25,110 nt of DNA from Flavobacteriales bacterium UBA5692 (lineage in GTDB: Bacteria > Bacteroidota > Bacteroidia > Flavobacteriales_D > Sanyastnellaceae), in assembly GCA_002420235.1 (NCBI GenBank), contig DIHQ01000042.1, positions 1 through 25,110 on the forward strand, given 5' to 3'. Below, piece after piece: positions 6,937 to 15,416 of the stretch. The stretch's first letter is position 1. Each line of letters starts with the position of its first letter. The position numbers and the translations under genes are program-made. The notes below the pieces were generated by a model. That model searched no databases, was not told where the DNA came from, and worked only from the letters and a program-made list of their open reading frames with translations.

Positions 6937-9858
6937 ATGTCATCATTTTCTACACGCTCAATCTTTTTGTGGTTGTTGTCGATGTCTCTGCTGGTTTGCG
7001 CCGCATCAACTGCTTGGGGTCAATGTTCCGATAACGAGTCCACCATCGAGGTGGTGATAGAACCTGATGGCTACCCGAATGAAATTTCTTGGGAATTATC
7101 TTACCAAGGCAATGTCATTGCTTCAGGAGCTGCTGTAGGCGACACCATTTGTTTTGATGCGGGTATTGACGAGCCGTGCCTTCAATTCTCGATTTTTGAT
7201 TCATATGGCGATGGAATTTTTGCGCCTGGAGGCTACTCGCTGTTCCAAGATGGCATCGAAATCGCCTCTGGTGGCAACTACGGTTACGGTGAAACCGTGA
7301 GTTTCGATTGCGCCCCGGGTGCGACGTGCAACGATGCCTTTGAACTCACCGAAGCTGACTACGGCACCATTCAACAATCACAAGGCAACGCGTGGTACAT
7401 TTTTACACCACCATCAAACGGCATGTATGAATTCAATACGTGTGGATCGGACTGTGACACCAAGCTGTGGATATACGATTACTGTAATATGGGCAGTTTC
7501 GATAACACCAATGAGGGTTCCATCTATTTTGACGACGAAGAAGGTGGGTGTGGGGAGCAAGCTAACTTGACCGTGCTTTTGCAAGGTGGATCACCCGTCT
7601 GGATTCGGATGGGATTGAGTTCACCGGATTATGCTTCGCTTGTTACGCTGGAATCAGAGTGGAGCTACCACGACGAAGGAGCTGACCTTGGATTGGATTG
7701 GACCGCAGTAGAGTATGAAGATGCAAATTGGGGTTCAGGCAATGCAGAACTGGGATACGGCGACGGAGATGAAGCCACCACTGTCTCGTACGGTTCTAAT
7801 GCGTCAGATAAGCACATCACTACGTATTTCCGACATGCATTTGAATACACTGGCGAGTCGGGAACAGGGATGGAAGGTCTTTTGCGATTACGCCGGGACG
7901 ACGGAGCAGTGGTCTACCTGAATGGGGTGGAGATCATGCGGAGTAATATGCCAGATGGATTGGTGAATTCAGAAACCACAGCTCTCAGCGAAATTATTGG
8001 CGGCAATGAATCTGAATTGTACGAATATCCCGTTGCCCTGAATATGAATAACGGTACAAACGTATTGGCTGTTGAGGTTCATCAAATCAATGCAACAAGC
8101 TCAGATATCAGTTTTGATGCAGAGTTATTAATGGCCGATCCCGATGGATTGTGCTCGGACGGCTACGATTGGGAGTTCAATTTCATGGGACCCCCGACTG
8201 GTTGCACTGATGAAGAAGCTTGCAATTACAGTCCGCTCGCGGAGGTGGATAGCGGCGATTGCATATACCCGGGCGACCCAGAGTGTACTGGTCCAGATTT
8301 GATAGTGAGTTCAGAGGCCATCGTCAACAGCCTCTATACTGAGATTATGCAGGTGAGCGAAACTGACTGTTACATAGACGAGGGATGCCTGAACGGTTAT
8401 GGCGACCGGGAGTTAGTGCGCTTTTCAACCCATATTTTGAATATCGGTACGTTGGATTACTACATAGGCGTGCCCAGCCAAGACGACAACAATCAATTCG
8501 AATGGGGCGATTGTCACAACCACTGGCACCACAACGGCTACGCGAAGTATGACCTGTTTACGATTGATGGACAATACATACCCATCGGATTCAAGAATGG
8601 TTTTTGTGTGATGGATCTGGAGTGTAGTGGAGGAGGAACTGCCCAATACGGCTGCGGCAACATGGGCATATCAGCAGGCTGTGGAGATATCTATGGATCG
8701 GGGCTTAGCTGTCAATGGATCGATGTTACTGATGTCGCAGATGGAACGTACTACTTGATTGTTCGAGCAAATTATGACTTCATTCCAGACGCACTTGGCC
8801 GGGCAGAGAACTCATACGAAAACAATCACGCAGCGGTTTGCATTAATCTCGACCGTTCGACCGGTGAATTACAAGTTGACGTGGTAACGGATTGCGAACC
8901 CTTCAGCGACTGTGAAGGTGTAGAATTTGGAACCGCCGTGGCGGACTGCAACGGTGACTGCGACGGCACCGCATTGATGGGTGACTTGGATAATAATGGG
9001 TTACAGGAATATACAGATGCAGTTGCGTACGTTGAGCAAATTTTGGGAGACGATATTGAAGCTCTACCATGCACAGATGTTGACCAAGACAATGAAATCA
9101 CGGTGACGGATGCAGCGCATTTGGCATTGTGTCAGTTGTACAACGAACTCCATCAGCATCCTGACAGTTCCGGAATACACGATAAATGTGATTTCCCGGT
9201 CAATCACATTATTAATCCATTCGATACCGTCCATTTCACTATCGGAGCCGTTAATTGGGGACAACAGTATATGGATATTCATGTGCATAATCCGGACAAT
9301 CGCATTGTCGGGTACCAATTTTCGATGAGTGGAATGACCATCTCTTCAGCAGTAAGTCTTGCTGACCCGGTGGAGTATTCTATTTCGCCGTCGTTCACTC
9401 CGGGTGGAGCGGAGGTGATTGGTTTATCGTTTGAAGAAATGAGTTTCCCAAAGCACTACGAATTTGTTCCACTCGTGCGTCTGTACTGGTTATCCATAGA
9501 AGATGAGGTATGCATCGATTTCGTGACCGATGTGGTCAATGAAGATTACCACAATACGTTAAATGTTATCGAGGAGGGATGCATTACTTCGAACGGTGTG
9601 GCTCATCTAATAGATGCTGAAGCCCCCATGTTGTACCCCAATCCCATGATGGATTATGCGACCTTGCGGTTTGCCAATCCCACCCGTGAGGCCATGCTGC
9701 TGACCATCACGGATGCAACGGGCCGCGTGGTGCACTCCGCAAACCCCTCAGGCACCTCATATACCATTGATCGAGGTACACTGCGCAGTGGAACCTACCT
9801 TTATACTCTATCGGGACCTGCAACCCAGGTATTTACCGGCCAATTGAACATTCAATGA
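6937..9858 (+). CDS. Secreted lysyl oxidase-domain protein with dockerin-like segment and T9SS type A sorting domain
   Basis: A 973-residue exported protein. Signal peptide 1 to about 28 (TAWGQ). Modules in order: DSYGDG-type beta module (about 30-125); PPC-like domain (about 130-230); a beta-sandwich with YFRHAFEY and RRDDGAVVYLNGVEIMR (about 235-400) common beside lamin-tail and CotH modules; a Cys-rich CTDEEACNYSPLAEVDSGDC segment; a lysyl oxidase domain (about 452-640); a dockerin-like pair of Ca-loops (DLDNNGLQEYTD, DVDQDNEITVTD); a cohesin-like beta region; and a type A sorting domain (MLYPNPM). The oxidase domain keeps the copper histidines H527, H529 and H531 in GDCHNHWHHN, the cofactor lysine K553 in GFKNGFC and the partner tyrosine Y586 in DIYGSGLSCQWIDVTDV. 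It should oxidise lysine side chains to aldehydes outside the cell. ATG 6937 is preferred to a TTG at 6916. It overlaps the next gene by ATGA. Confidence 0.9.
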   Translation: MSSFSTRSIFLWLLSMSLLVCAASTAWGQCSDNESTIEVVIEPDGYPNEISWELSYQGNVIASGAAVGDTICFDAGIDEPCLQFSIFDSYGDGIFAPGGYSLFQDGIEIASGGNYGYGETVSFDCAPGATCNDAFELTEADYGTIQQSQGNAWYIFTPPSNGMYEFNTCGSDCDTKLWIYDYCNMGSFDNTNEGSIYFDDEEGGCGEQANLTVLLQGGSPVWIRMGLSSPDYASLVTLESEWSYHDEGADLGLDWTAVEYEDANWGSGNAELGYGDGDEATTVSYGSNASDKHITTYFRHAFEYTGESGTGMEGLLRLRRDDGAVVYLNGVEIMRSNMPDGLVNSETTALSEIIGGNESELYEYPVALNMNNGTNVLAVEVHQINATSSDISFDAELLMADPDGLCSDGYDWEFNFMGPPTGCTDEEACNYSPLAEVDSGDCIYPGDPECTGPDLIVSSEAIVNSLYTEIMQVSETDCYIDEGCLNGYGDRELVRFSTHILNIGTLDYYIGVPSQDDNNQFEWGDCHNHWHHNGYAKYDLFTIDGQYIPIGFKNGFCVMDLECSGGGTAQYGCGNMGISAGCGDIYGSGLSCQWIDVTDVADGTYYLIVRANYDFIPDALGRAENSYENNHAAVCINLDRSTGELQVDVVTDCEPFSDCEGVEFGTAVADCNGDCDGTALMGDLDNNGLQEYTDAVAYVEQILGDDIEALPCTDVDQDNEITVTDAAHLALCQLYNELHQHPDSSGIHDKCDFPVNHIINPFDTVHFTIGAVNWGQQYMDIHVHNPDNRIVGYQFSMSGMTISSAVSLADPVEYSISPSFTPGGAEVIGLSFEEMSFPKHYEFVPLVRLYWLSIEDEVCIDFVTDVVNEDYHNTLNVIEEGCITSNGVAHLIDAEAPMLYPNPMMDYATLRFANPTREAMLLTITDATGRVVHSANPSGTSYTIDRGTLRSGTYLYTLSGPATQVFTGQLNIQ

Positions 9859-12800
9859 TGCTCAAGCACTTCTTGAAATTTCCTTTCCTTGCCGCTTTTG
9901 CGGTTTTGATTGCCTCGGCAGCTTCTGCACAAGTCGTCATTAATGAGTTTTCAGCCAGCAATTACACGCTGGGTGTGAATGGCGATAATGAAGACTACAT
10001 CGAGTTTTACAATGAAGGAGCGACGGAAGTTGACTTGGATGGCCATTGGTTGTCAGACAACCCCGACAATCCGCAGATGTTCGAAATCCCGACAGGTACG
10101 ACTGTTCCAGCCGGCGGACACCTGCTGATTATTTGCTCCAACGAGGGGGAAGTACCTGAGAACCTGTACATCGGGGGGAGCTTGAACACCAATTTCAAGG
10201 TGACACAAACGATGGGAGAATCGGTCGTCTTTTCGGATCCGGCCGGGAACGTTCTCGAGTCCTACACTTTTTATGAAGATTGGACGCCAACACAAGCTGA
10301 TCACAGCTGGTCTCGGGATACCGATGGTTCGGCCGGCCAGTGGCGTGTGTGCACGAACCCTACTCCAGGCAACCCCAATGGGGGTAATTTCTTCACGGAA
10401 TACGCCCCAACACCACAATTTGCTGAGGAATCCGGCTACTACGCAGGTGGAACTAGTGTAGCGATCACAGCGCCGACGGGCTATGACATCCGCTATACGA
10501 CGGACGGCTATGCGCCGAACGCAGGTAGCCCTTTGTACACAGGGCCAATCCCTGTCAATGAAACGTCGGTTATTCGGGCGCGATGTTTCGATCCAAGTGG
10601 TACGTATGCCGATTCGCATATCAACACCAATACTTATTTTACTGCTGAAGACAACCACAGCATCATCGTGGTTTCAGTCTCGGGTGACGATCAAGAGGAC
10701 GGTCAATGGCCTGGAGGATGGGGCGGTGGAGCCGATGAACCATGCCACATCGAATTCTTTCATCCAGATGGTACCTACTGGTGCGAAGGATCTGGGGACT
10801 CAAATGAACACGGCAATGATTCAAATGCTTATCCGCAAAAGGGTTTTGACTACATCACCCGGGACCAGATGGGACACAGTTATGGGCTTTTGGAGGAACT
10901 TTTTCACGTTAAGGATCGCGATGTTTACCAAAGGCTGATCTTCAAAGCTGCAGCGAATGACAACTATCCGAGCTCTGGGGGAGGTCACATTCGTGATGCT
11001 TACGTTCAGACCTTAAGTCATTTAGCGGGTTTAAAAATTGATGAAAGGACAAGTGAGAGTTGCATCGTATACCTGAATGGCGAGTACTGGGGAGTTTATG
11101 AGTACCGTGAAAAAGTTGATGATCTTGATTTCACAACCGAATACTATGATCAGCCGAGGCATTTTGTCGACTTTATAAAAACATGGGGAGGCACTTGGAT
11201 TGAATACGGAGACGACAACGACTGGTATGATTTGGTCGACTTTGTTACTGGCCAAGACATGACGGATTCGGATAACTATGAATACGTGCAGAGTGTTTTC
11301 AATACCATGAGCTTGATAGATTATTACTTATTAAACTCATTTACAGTTTGCGCAGACTGGTTAAATTGGAACACAGCATGGTGGAGAGGCCGACATCCTG
11401 ATGGCAATGGAAAGAAATGGCGCTACGCCCTGTGGGATATGGATAATACATTTGGTCACGGAGCGAACTACACCGGAATACCAAACCAATCCGCAGACGC
11501 AGATCCATGCAATCCAGAATCACTTGGAAATGTAGGAGGTCAAGGACACATTCCGATTTTCAATGCCCTAATGGATAATGAAGATTTCTGGGCGACCTAC
11601 ATCAACCGCTGGGCGGATTTGAGCAACACCCATTTCAGCTGCGAAAACATGCACGCCGTGCTTGACAGTATGATAACTGTGATTGAGCCAGAGATGAATC
11701 GGCACATTGATCGTTGGGGAGGTAATTACGACGGCTGGGTAGCCAACGTGGATGAAATCCATGACTTCATTGAAGAGCGATGCGCAGAAATGCTAATTAA
11801 TGGTCTTGAAGATTGTTACGAAGTGGAGTCTGTAACCTTAACGCTGATTATTGACGGAATGGGTGAGGTGCAAGTGAACTCAGTAGACATAGGCCCCTAC
11901 GACGTGCCCATGGATGCAACTTATTTTGCTGGTGTTCCAATGGAGTTGACCGCTCAGGAATCACTGGGTGAGGTCTTTTTGTTTTGGCAGGTTCTCGACG
12001 GAGATATCACTCTAAACGATCCCACTAATCCTGACCTCGGATTCACCTTGAACGGCGATGCGACTTTGGTCGCGTACTTCGCGGCAAATGCAGATCCACA
12101 AGAAATTACTTTTGTAGTGGATCCTCCCGGTGCGGGTGATATTTACGTCGATGGAATGGCCTTAGCAAACTATCCCGCTACTGAATTACTCGACTATGGA
12201 GCGCACGACATCCAAGCCGTTGGGTTAGATGAATGGCACGTTTTCACAGAATGGTCTTCCACTGGGCCAGAGGTGGCTCCATCGATGGCAAATCCAATCG
12301 GCAGTATTTCAGTTACCGAAACTGCCACTTATACGGCACATTTCAATGTCATCGAACACAGTGATCTGAAAGTTCGTGTGGAACCACCAAACAAAGGGGT
12401 AGTGCGTCTTGAAGGCGGAGTGGTCATCGTAACAGACGAATGGGAGGGGGGACTTGAAATTGCAGGCTTGCTCAATGCCGAAGCAGCCCCCATTGAAAAC
12501 TGGGCATTCGACCGTTGGGAAATTGCCAATGCAAATCCCAATCCAAGTGCTTCGGTGGCAAATATCACCTTACCAAAGCAAGACGAGGAAGAATTAATAG
12601 CGTATTTCATGCCCATAGACTTGGCGGTGTACGTCCCTGCGGCATTCAGCCCAAATAACGATGGCTTAAATGATGCGTTCATGCCAGTTGGAACATCATT
12701 CATAACAGAGTCTTATCACTTAGTGGTGATCAACCGTTGGGGCGAAAAGGTCTTTGAATCGTTTAATCCTACTGAGCCATGGGTAGGAGAGCACCAAGGC

Positions 12801-12908
12801 GGAGATCACTTTGTGCGAGATGGCCAGTACATGTACCGTTTGGAGGTGCAGTCAGTTCATGAGATGGTACCGCGCACTTACTCGGGAAGTGTCACTGTTG
12901 TTCGATAA
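9855..12908 (+). CDS. Secreted CotH kinase-domain protein with lamin-tail domain and T9SS type B sorting domain
   Basis: A 1017-residue exported protein. Signal peptide 1-25 (SAASAQ). Modules: lamin-tail domain (about 26-170; VVINEFSASN, DYIEFYN); chitobiase C-terminal-like domain (about 188-262; IRYTTDGYAPNAGSPLYTGP); CotH kinase domain (about 270-645); three InlB-type beta repeats (about 655-745, 748-832, 836-918); and a gliding-motility/type B sorting domain (AFSPNNDGLNDAF, VINRWGEKVFES). CotH proteins are atypical kinases; B. subtilis CotH phosphorylates spore-coat proteins. Candidate catalytic residues here are D501 with N504/N506 in ADWLNWNTAWW and D528/D530 in YALWDMDNTFG. The start overlaps the stop of the lysyl oxidase gene (ATGA, followed by a second ATG), indicating translational coupling. 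Activity and target are not known. The sulfotransferase-like gene follows after 6 bases. Confidence 0.92.
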   Translation: MMLKHFLKFPFLAAFAVLIASAASAQVVINEFSASNYTLGVNGDNEDYIEFYNEGATEVDLDGHWLSDNPDNPQMFEIPTGTTVPAGGHLLIICSNEGEVPENLYIGGSLNTNFKVTQTMGESVVFSDPAGNVLESYTFYEDWTPTQADHSWSRDTDGSAGQWRVCTNPTPGNPNGGNFFTEYAPTPQFAEESGYYAGGTSVAITAPTGYDIRYTTDGYAPNAGSPLYTGPIPVNETSVIRARCFDPSGTYADSHINTNTYFTAEDNHSIIVVSVSGDDQEDGQWPGGWGGGADEPCHIEFFHPDGTYWCEGSGDSNEHGNDSNAYPQKGFDYITRDQMGHSYGLLEELFHVKDRDVYQRLIFKAAANDNYPSSGGGHIRDAYVQTLSHLAGLKIDERTSESCIVYLNGEYWGVYEYREKVDDLDFTTEYYDQPRHFVDFIKTWGGTWIEYGDDNDWYDLVDFVTGQDMTDSDNYEYVQSVFNTMSLIDYYLLNSFTVCADWLNWNTAWWRGRHPDGNGKKWRYALWDMDNTFGHGANYTGIPNQSADADPCNPESLGNVGGQGHIPIFNALMDNEDFWATYINRWADLSNTHFSCENMHAVLDSMITVIEPEMNRHIDRWGGNYDGWVANVDEIHDFIEERCAEMLINGLEDCYEVESVTLTLIIDGMGEVQVNSVDIGPYDVPMDATYFAGVPMELTAQESLGEVFLFWQVLDGDITLNDPTNPDLGFTLNGDATLVAYFAANADPQEITFVVDPPGAGDIYVDGMALANYPATELLDYGAHDIQAVGLDEWHVFTEWSSTGPEVAPSMANPIGSISVTETATYTAHFNVIEHSDLKVRVEPPNKGVVRLEGGVVIVTDEWEGGLEIAGLLNAEAAPIENWAFDRWEIANANPNPSASVANITLPKQDEEELIAYFMPIDLAVYVPAAFSPNNDGLNDAFMPVGTSFITESYHLVVINRWGEKVFESFNPTEPWVGEHQGGDHFVRDGQYMYRLEVQSVHEMVPRTYSGSVTVVR

Positions 12909-12914
12909 TCTTTT

Positions 12915-13625
12915 ATGACCGTTTCCCTTTGGTCTGGGCCACGCAATTGCAGTACCGCATTGATGTACAGCTTTGCTCAACGCAGCGACTTTGAGGTGGT
13001 GGATGAGCCTCTGTTCGCGCATTTCCTTGCTCACAGTGGAGCTGATCGTCCCTCACGGGCTGAGGTGCTCGCCACAATGCCGACCGAGCGCGAGAAAATC
13101 CTGCCCGCTATGCAGCGATACGAGAAGCATATTTTCGTAAAACACATGGCCAACCACCTCGAGGGCTGGCCGGAACCTCTTGATTTCGCGGCGCACAAGC
13201 ATGTGTTGCTCATCCGCCATCCTCGGAAGGTACTGAAGTCATATCAAGCTCATATTGAAACGCCCACAGCACTTGATCTGTGTTATCAGCACCAACAGTG
13301 CTGGCTTGAAAGGTGTGAGATTGAAGGATGGCCGGCGGCAGTTATGGATTCCGATCGTTTGGTTGCGCAGCCTGAGTCGTCCTTAAAGGCAATCACGAAT
13401 TGGTTGGGTGTGGCCTTTGATCCGTGCATGCTCAATTGGCCAGCAGGTCAAAGGGAAGAAGACGGTCCCTGGGCTAAATACTGGTACCAGCGTGTGCATG
13501 CTTCCAAAGGTTGGGAAACGGCTCCCGAAACTGACACCTTACCATCTGTTCAAAAGCGCTTCTTACCTTTAGTCACAGATATGGAGGCAGTGTACGAATC
13601 TTTGCGCGTCCGAGCATTGAATTGA
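12915..13625 (+). CDS. Small P-loop sulfotransferase-like protein
   Basis: A 236-residue cytoplasmic-type protein without signal peptide. Residues 7-20 (SGPRNCSTALMYSF) form a 5'-phosphosulfate-binding loop of PAPS-dependent sulfotransferases, and residues 98-110 (LLIRHPRKVLKSY) fit the 3'-phosphate-binding segment; VVDEPLFAH follows the first strand as in this subfamily. It would transfer sulfate from PAPS to a hydroxyl or amine of a small molecule. Members are sometimes annotated as branched-chain aminotransferase-like because they travel with such enzymes. Here a class IV aminotransferase gene follows after 4 bases, so the two probably act on the same metabolite. The acceptor is unknown, and no PAPS-making genes are in the window. 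It could also be co-transcribed with the secreted pair 6 bases upstream. Confidence 0.78.
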   Translation: MTVSLWSGPRNCSTALMYSFAQRSDFEVVDEPLFAHFLAHSGADRPSRAEVLATMPTEREKILPAMQRYEKHIFVKHMANHLEGWPEPLDFAAHKHVLLIRHPRKVLKSYQAHIETPTALDLCYQHQQCWLERCEIEGWPAAVMDSDRLVAQPESSLKAITNWLGVAFDPCMLNWPAGQREEDGPWAKYWYQRVHASKGWETAPETDTLPSVQKRFLPLVTDMEAVYESLRVRALN

Positions 13626-13629
13626 TTTT

Positions 13630-14535
13630 ATGGCAAAATTCAATCAACCTGATCCTCGGAATTCTGATACCTTGATTTGGGTCAATGGGCTCGTCAATCG
13701 TGCTGATGCCAAGGTGAGCGTGCTTGATAGCGTTGTGCAAGGAGGTGACGCAGTGTGGGAAGGCCTGCGTATCCAAAATGGCAGGGCGCTGCAACTCGAG
13801 GATCACGTCAAACGCCTGTTGGATTCCGCCCATGCGCTGGCATTTTCGGATGTTCCCTCCTCATCTGAAGTGAAGGATGCGATTTTTGCCACGCTCAAAG
13901 CCAACGATATGACTGATGGAGTGCACTGTCGCATTACCCTCACGCGCGGCATGAAGAGCACGAGCGGTATGGACCCTAGACTCAACGTATTCGGACCGAC
14001 GCTGATCGTACTACCTGAATACAAAGGAATGGTTTATGGAGACGAGGGAATCCGGTTGGTGACGTCCTCGATTCGCAGAAACAGCCCGTCTTTTCTTGAT
14101 TCGAAGATCCACCACAATAACCTTCTAAATAATATCCTCGCGAAGATCGAGGCTAACGTAGCTGGAGTGGACGATTCACTTATGCTAGACATTGATGGGT
14201 TCATCGCAGAAACCAACGCGACAAATGTTTTTGCAGTGCGCGAGGGCACGCTGGTCACGCCTACAGCAGCAGCTTGCTTACCGGGATTGACTCGGCAGTT
14301 GGTGCTTGATTTGGCGCGCAGTACAGACATTCCGGTCGAAGAACGTCGCGTGAGCCTCTCAGAATTTTATACAGCGGACGAGGTATTTACGACCGGAACC
14401 ATGGGCGGATTGGCACACGTTGTGGAAATCGATGGAAGGCGTATTGGTGCTTCAATGGAAATGGGTCCAATCACTACCACACTCCAGAGCATTTATCAGA
14501 CACAGTGCTGGGAAAAGGCGTCTCCCCTGCGCTAA
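13630..14535 (+). CDS. Class IV PLP-dependent aminotransferase (branched-chain/D-amino acid type)
   Basis: A 301-residue fold-type IV aminotransferase. Visible landmarks are VNRADAKVSVLDSVVQGGDAV at the N terminus, RITLTRG, the Schiff-base lysine K159 in DSKIHHNNLLNNI, the glutamate E194 in DGFIAETNATNVFAV, and the TTGTMGGLAHV phosphate-binding loop. It should transfer amino groups between an amino acid and a 2-oxo acid. IlvE, D-alanine aminotransferase and aminodeoxychorismate lyase share this fold; the spacing and motifs fit the IlvE-like branch best, but substrate cannot be read from sequence. It lies 4 bases after the sulfotransferase-like gene, arguing for a joint pathway and against a simple housekeeping ilvE role. 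Its TAA stop overlaps the convergent transporter stop by three bases (within CTAA). Confidence 0.85.
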   Translation: MAKFNQPDPRNSDTLIWVNGLVNRADAKVSVLDSVVQGGDAVWEGLRIQNGRALQLEDHVKRLLDSAHALAFSDVPSSSEVKDAIFATLKANDMTDGVHCRITLTRGMKSTSGMDPRLNVFGPTLIVLPEYKGMVYGDEGIRLVTSSIRRNSPSFLDSKIHHNNLLNNILAKIEANVAGVDDSLMLDIDGFIAETNATNVFAVREGTLVTPTAAACLPGLTRQLVLDLARSTDIPVEERRVSLSEFYTADEVFTTGTMGGLAHVVEIDGRRIGASMEMGPITTTLQSIYQTQCWEKASPLR

Positions 14536-15416
14536 GACGACATAGATGGATGCTGTTTCCGCTCCCATCGACTTTTGAGGATAGTGTTGATGGTCACGGA
14601 GAGGATGACTAGCCCAATACCGGCTAAGGCCCACCGATTCAAATATTCGTCAAATAAAAGCAAACCGAAAATGAAGGCAAGGACTGCCCCAAAATACTTG
14701 AACGGCATAATCACGTTAGCTTGACCTTGATGCAAAGCGAACGTCATGGCTACCTGCGCCACCACACTCAACAGGCCTACTGCCAGAGCGAGTAACCATT
14801 CATTTCCAGCTGGTGCTACCCAAGTAAAAGCCGTCCAACCACCGGTAACTGGCACAGCAACGAGATGGAACCAAATGACCACCCCAACCGGGTGGTCCGT
14901 CTCCCGGCATTTCATAGTGGCGAGATATGCCACAGCGGCGGCCATCGCACTGGTGACTCCAAGTCCGAAGTACAACCAATTGATGCGTGGATCAAAGCCT
15001 TTAACCATTAAGACTCCTGCAAATGCAGTAGTGAAAAATAGCCACTGAACTGGTCGCATTGATCTTTGGCCGTCGAAGTAGCGGGCAAGCAGCACTGTGA
15101 AAATGGGGGAGAGGTACTGAATAACTGTAGCGCTCGCGATGGGTATGAAGCGCAGTGTGTGGAAGAACGTTGCAAGGCCAATTGTTCCAAAAATGCCACG
15201 TATTAACAGCCATTTCCGATTGACCCCGAGCAAAGAATATCCGTTCCACCAAAGCCATCCGGCGGTCAAGATGAGGGAAATGATTGAACGCAAAAAGACT
15301 AATTCTTGGGTTGGCAAATGCGCTAGTGCCTTCACGCACAGATTAGCTGCCGTGTACAGAATTGTCGCCAGCATCATCCAAGCTATGCCCGAAGTCCCTT
15401 GTTGTTCTGCTGCCAT
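14532..15416 (-). CDS. EamA/DMT-superfamily transporter
   Basis: A 294-residue inner-membrane protein with about ten predicted membrane spans arranged as two EamA repeats (first about residues 10-140, second about 150-285), the standard layout and length for drug/metabolite transporters such as RhaT, YdcZ and RarD relatives. Segments such as ASATVIQYLSPIFTVLLARYF and PFKYFGAVLAFIFGLLLFDEYL are typical of the repeat ends. Substrates of this superfamily are diverse (amino acids, nucleosides, sugars, drugs) and cannot be assigned. The ATG shares one base with the stop of the upstream icmF gene (TAATG), so the pair is probably translationally coupled. The 3' end meets the class IV aminotransferase gene tail to tail. 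Confidence 0.9.
   Translation of the reverse strand: MAAEQQGTSGIAWMMLATILYTAANLCVKALAHLPTQELVFLRSIISLILTAGWLWWNGYSLLGVNRKWLLIRGIFGTIGLATFFHTLRFIPIASATVIQYLSPIFTVLLARYFDGQRSMRPVQWLFFTTAFAGVLMVKGFDPRINWLYFGLGVTSAMAAAVAYLATMKCRETDHPVGVVIWFHLVAVPVTGGWTAFTWVAPAGNEWLLALAVGLLSVVAQVAMTFALHQGQANVIMPFKYFGAVLAFIFGLLLFDEYLNRWALAGIGLVILSVTINTILKSRWERKQHPSMSS

Noticed and set aside
10053..10658. A 201-codon open frame on the minus strand inside the CotH-domain gene.
   Set aside because: It lies wholly opposite a gene with clear domains, has an Arg/Ile-rich composition without recognisable motifs, and no promoter or neighbour supports it.
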